This document shows positions 5,344 to 7,300 of a stretch of 7,300 nt of DNA, one piece after another. The notes beneath the pieces are model-generated. The model was given only the letters and a program-made list of their open reading frames with translations. It searched no databases and was not told where the DNA came from. The position numbers and the translations under genes are program-made. Origin of the DNA: Chloroflexia bacterium (GTDB lineage Bacteria > Chloroflexota > Chloroflexia > QHBQ01 > JADMIH01); assembly GCA_025927935.1 (NCBI GenBank), contig JAICKM010000349.1, forward strand, positions 1-7,300, given 5' to 3'. Within the stretch, counting starts at the first letter, position 1; each line of letters starts with the position of its first letter.

Positions 5344-5646
5344 ATGGAACAAACCCAACAGGAACGTTCCATTACCGGCAGTGACGCCGCAGCGCGCTTC
5401 GCGGTGCGGGTGCATGTCACGCTGAAATCCGTGGTCAACGACCCGCAGGGCCTGGCCGTGCGCGACGCCCTGCATCACCTGGGCTATGGCACGGTGGACG
5501 CCGTGCGCGTCGGCAAAGTGGTGGACCTCGAAGTGCGGGCCGCCGATGCCGCCGCCGCCCTGGCGCTGGCCACGGAGATGGCCCGCCGCCTGCTGGCGAA
5601 CCCGGTGATCGAGCAGTTCGATCTGGAAGCGCCGAGGCCGCTCTAG
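5344..5646 (+). CDS. purS: Phosphoribosylformylglycinamidine synthase subunit PurS
   Basis: PurS is the small subunit that bridges PurQ (glutaminase) and PurL (synthetase) in the multi-subunit FGAM synthase, the fourth step of de novo purine synthesis. The 100-residue product contains the whole family pattern: VRVHVTLKSVVNDPQGLAV (about 21-39), ALHHLGYGTVDAVRVGKVVDL (about 42-62) and LLANPVIEQFDLE near the end. It lines up closely with what I remember of Bacillus subtilis PurS. About 18 polar residues (MEQTQQERSITGSDAAAR) precede the usual first strand, whereas typical PurS starts directly there and is about 80-90 residues long. The DUF2142-like gene separates it from purC, and the next gene begins directly after its TAG, so purQ and purL are not adjacent as they often are elsewhere. 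Confidence 0.93.
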   Translation: MEQTQQERSITGSDAAARFAVRVHVTLKSVVNDPQGLAVRDALHHLGYGTVDAVRVGKVVDLEVRAADAAAALALATEMARRLLANPVIEQFDLEAPRPL

Positions 5647-6861
5647 ATGGCCGCCCCGACTCCCCTCGCCGGCAGCCCGACCACCCGCCCGGCCACCACG
5701 GCGCAGAGCTGGCGCGATTGGCAAGGCCCGCTGCTGCTGGCGCTGGCGACCGTCGTCGCGTTGCGCTTGCTGTTAAGCGGCTGGGCCGCCCTGATCCTCG
5801 CCTACATGCCCACGGTCGATCTGCAAGCGCTCTACGCCCACGTGGGCTTTCTACCCCAGCCCACCGGCTGGATCGCACCCTGGGAGCGCGAGGACGCGCT
5901 CTGGTACGAGAAAATCGCCACTGTGGGCTATGCGCCCAACGACGGCACCACCGGCTACTTCCCGCTGCTGCCCCTGGTGATCCGGGTCATGAGCGTCCTC
6001 ACGCTGGGCAACGTGCCGCTGGCCGGTATCCTCGTCGGGTCGCTCAGTTCGGTGGCCGCGCTGGCGCTGCTCTACCGCCTGGTGGCGACCGAGACGGACC
6101 CGGCCACCGCCGGGCGGACAGTCGCCTACCTGGCCCTGTTCCCCACGGCGTTTTTCCTCTACTCCGCCTTCACCGAGTCGCTGTTTCTGGCGCTGACCCT
6201 CGGTGCCTTCTGGTGCGCGCGGCAAGGCAAGTGGCCGCTCGTCGCGCTGCTGGCCTTCTTGACCGGGCTGACCAAGGTGCAAGGCGCGTTCATCGGCCTG
6301 CCGCTGGCCGCCGAGTATCTAGCCCGCGCCAACTGGCAGCCCGCCGTGGTACGCCAACGGGCCGCGGAGTTTGCCGCCGTGGTGCTGGCCGGTGGGCTGG
6401 GCACCCTGGTCTTTTTCGCCTATCTGCGCTTCGTCGTCCAGGACCCGCTGACCTGGACCACCCGCCAGATGCTGATGTTGCAGCACCGCGCCACCTGGCC
6501 CGGCGAAACGCTGTGGGTGGCCGTGCAAACGGTGCTGCAAGAGCGCAGCTTGAGCATCAACTGGTTCGACCTGGCGGTGTTGCTCTTGTTCACGGGCTTA
6601 ACCCTGGCCGCCTTCCGGCTCCGCTTGAGCTACGGCCTGCAAGCCGCGACCATCCTGCTGCCAAGCTGGTTCCATGTGAACGTGAAGTTCCCGGTCATGA
6701 GTGTGTCGCGCTTCGTGCTGGTCGCCTTCCCGTGCTTCCTGGTGCTGGCTATCTGGGCCGGGCGCAAGCCGCGCATCGTCCACCTGGTGATCATCGCGCT
6801 GTGGATTAGCTGGCTGCTGGTCTGGACCAGCCAGGCGGTGCGGGGATTCTGGGTCGGATGA
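5647..6861 (+). CDS. PIG-V/Gpi18-like mannosyltransferase family membrane protein
   Basis: The 404-residue product is a multi-helix GT-C protein like the bacterial relatives of PIG-V (GT76, Gpi18-like). After a first helix (about 28-53) comes a loop with WEREDALWY (79-87), GY (94-95) and FPLLPL (105-110), the W-D-WY-GY-FPLLP pattern of this family with Glu80, Glu82 and Asp83 as candidate catalytic acids. LFPTAFFLYSAFTESLFLAL at 164-183 is the second hallmark, and SRFVLVAFP lies near the C-terminus. Such enzymes move mannose or another hexose from a polyprenyl-phosphate donor to an extracytoplasmic acceptor; which one cannot be read here. The ATG directly follows the purS TAG, with GAGG at 5634-5637 nine bases upstream inside purS, so the two are probably co-translated. 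Codon choice is G/C-rich, unlike the gene at 3835-5274. The stop overlaps the next start (ATGA). Confidence 0.85.
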   Translation: MAAPTPLAGSPTTRPATTAQSWRDWQGPLLLALATVVALRLLLSGWAALILAYMPTVDLQALYAHVGFLPQPTGWIAPWEREDALWYEKIATVGYAPNDGTTGYFPLLPLVIRVMSVLTLGNVPLAGILVGSLSSVAALALLYRLVATETDPATAGRTVAYLALFPTAFFLYSAFTESLFLALTLGAFWCARQGKWPLVALLAFLTGLTKVQGAFIGLPLAAEYLARANWQPAVVRQRAAEFAAVVLAGGLGTLVFFAYLRFVVQDPLTWTTRQMLMLQHRATWPGETLWVAVQTVLQERSLSINWFDLAVLLLFTGLTLAAFRLRLSYGLQAATILLPSWFHVNVKFPVMSVSRFVLVAFPCFLVLAIWAGRKPRIVHLVIIALWISWLLVWTSQAVRGFWVG

Positions 6862-7300
6862 GGGCGGTGCGGGTGCGGCCCGAAGCCGCCGGCATCGCCC
6901 CGGCGCGGACCGGCGTGGGACTGGCCGCCTTCGACCGGTCGCTGCTGCTGTTCGCCTTGGTGCTGACCGCCATTGTGCTGGCCTATTTCTGGACGCCCAC
7001 CGACCCGGATGTCTGGTGGCACCTGCGCAACGGCGCGATGGTCGCCACGACGGGCGCCGTGCCGCGCGGCGACATCTACTCGTACACCGTGCCCGGCGCG
7101 CCCTGGATCATGCAACAGTGGCTGCTCGAAACGATCATGTACGGCATCGAGCAGACCTTGGGCTACTGGGCCAATGTGCTGTTGTTTGCCCTGGTCAGCG
7201 CGGGGGTCTACACGCTGCTGGTCGGTACGCTGCGCGCGGCGGGCGCCGGGCGGCCCCTCGCGGTGGGCGCCGTGCTGGTCGCCGTGGTGCTCGACGCGCC
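6858..7300 (+). CDS. Multi-helix membrane protein with WWHL signature, GT-C-like, N-terminal part
   Basis: The frame opens at ATG 6858, overlapping the previous stop by four bases, and stays open to the window end (147 codons plus two bases). A first helix at about 28-45 is followed by TDPDVWWHLRNGAMV (48-62), PRGDIYSYT (69-77) and WIMQQWLLE (83-91), then hydrophobic helices near 103-123 and 130 onward. The order D-WWHL-G, P-D-S-T, W-WL-E is, from memory, a recurrent signature of uncharacterised bacterial membrane proteins that resemble GT-C glycosyltransferases, with the acidic residues after the first helix in the catalytic position. No substrate can be named. With the two other polytopic proteins upstream it forms a run of three envelope-type genes. 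The C-terminus is outside the window. Confidence 0.8.
   Translation, partial: MRAVRVRPEAAGIAPARTGVGLAAFDRSLLLFALVLTAIVLAYFWTPTDPDVWWHLRNGAMVATTGAVPRGDIYSYTVPGAPWIMQQWLLETIMYGIEQTLGYWANVLLFALVSAGVYTLLVGTLRAAGAGRPLAVGAVLVAVVLDA

Noticed and set aside
5206..5724. Minus-strand frame of 172 codons across purS
   Set aside because: It lies opposite purS, which is well supported by family motifs and a strong Shine-Dalgarno. The product has no recognisable features.
5718..6809. Plus-strand frame of 363 codons inside the PIG-V-like gene
   Set aside because: Arg/Ala/Gly-rich shadow of the 5647-6861 gene with no membrane pattern or motifs.

Overview
The window is G+C-rich DNA (many stretches near 65-70%) from a bacterium with tightly packed genes, GTG and TTG starts beside ATG, and a cluster of G/C palindromes of a kind I associate with Chloroflexota genomes. 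The phylum is an inference from style only; no marker gene here fixes it.

Layout. At the left edge a divergent minus-strand gene (1-134) runs off the window. A 362-base non-coding stretch follows, holding a cluster of G/C-rich palindromes (about 189-352), a near-consensus sigma-70-type promoter (381-410) and a short leader. The leader feeds mtaB (497-1969), a radical-SAM tRNA methylthiotransferase, followed by two overlapping genes for small two-helix membrane proteins of unknown function (1969-2316 and 2309-2665). A short minus-strand gene (2636-2833) for a C-terminally anchored membrane protein faces them and overlaps the second at its 3' end. It is divergent from the next plus-strand block.

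That block reads purC (2918-3838), a DUF2142-like polytopic membrane protein (3835-5274), purS (5344-5646), a PIG-V/Gpi18-like mannosyltransferase candidate (5647-6861) and the start of another multi-helix membrane protein with a WWHL signature (6858 to the window end). Junctions are ATGA overlaps or abutting stop and start codons, except for the 69-base gap before purS, so the block looks like one transcription unit.

How it fits together. PurC makes SAICAR and PurS is the small subunit of FGAM synthase, so both belong to de novo purine synthesis. They are separated and followed by genes for probable lipid-linked-sugar (GT-C type) membrane enzymes. The purQ and purL genes that often follow purS are not next to it. 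The DUF2142-like gene has lower G+C and different codon choice from its neighbours, and it carries a long near-perfect inverted repeat, which suggests later insertion between purC and purS. The most unusual points are this mixed purine/glycosyltransferase operon, the inserted gene with its palindrome, the set of unrecognised small membrane proteins, and the palindrome cluster upstream of mtaB. I see no CRISPR array, transposase, tRNA or rRNA.
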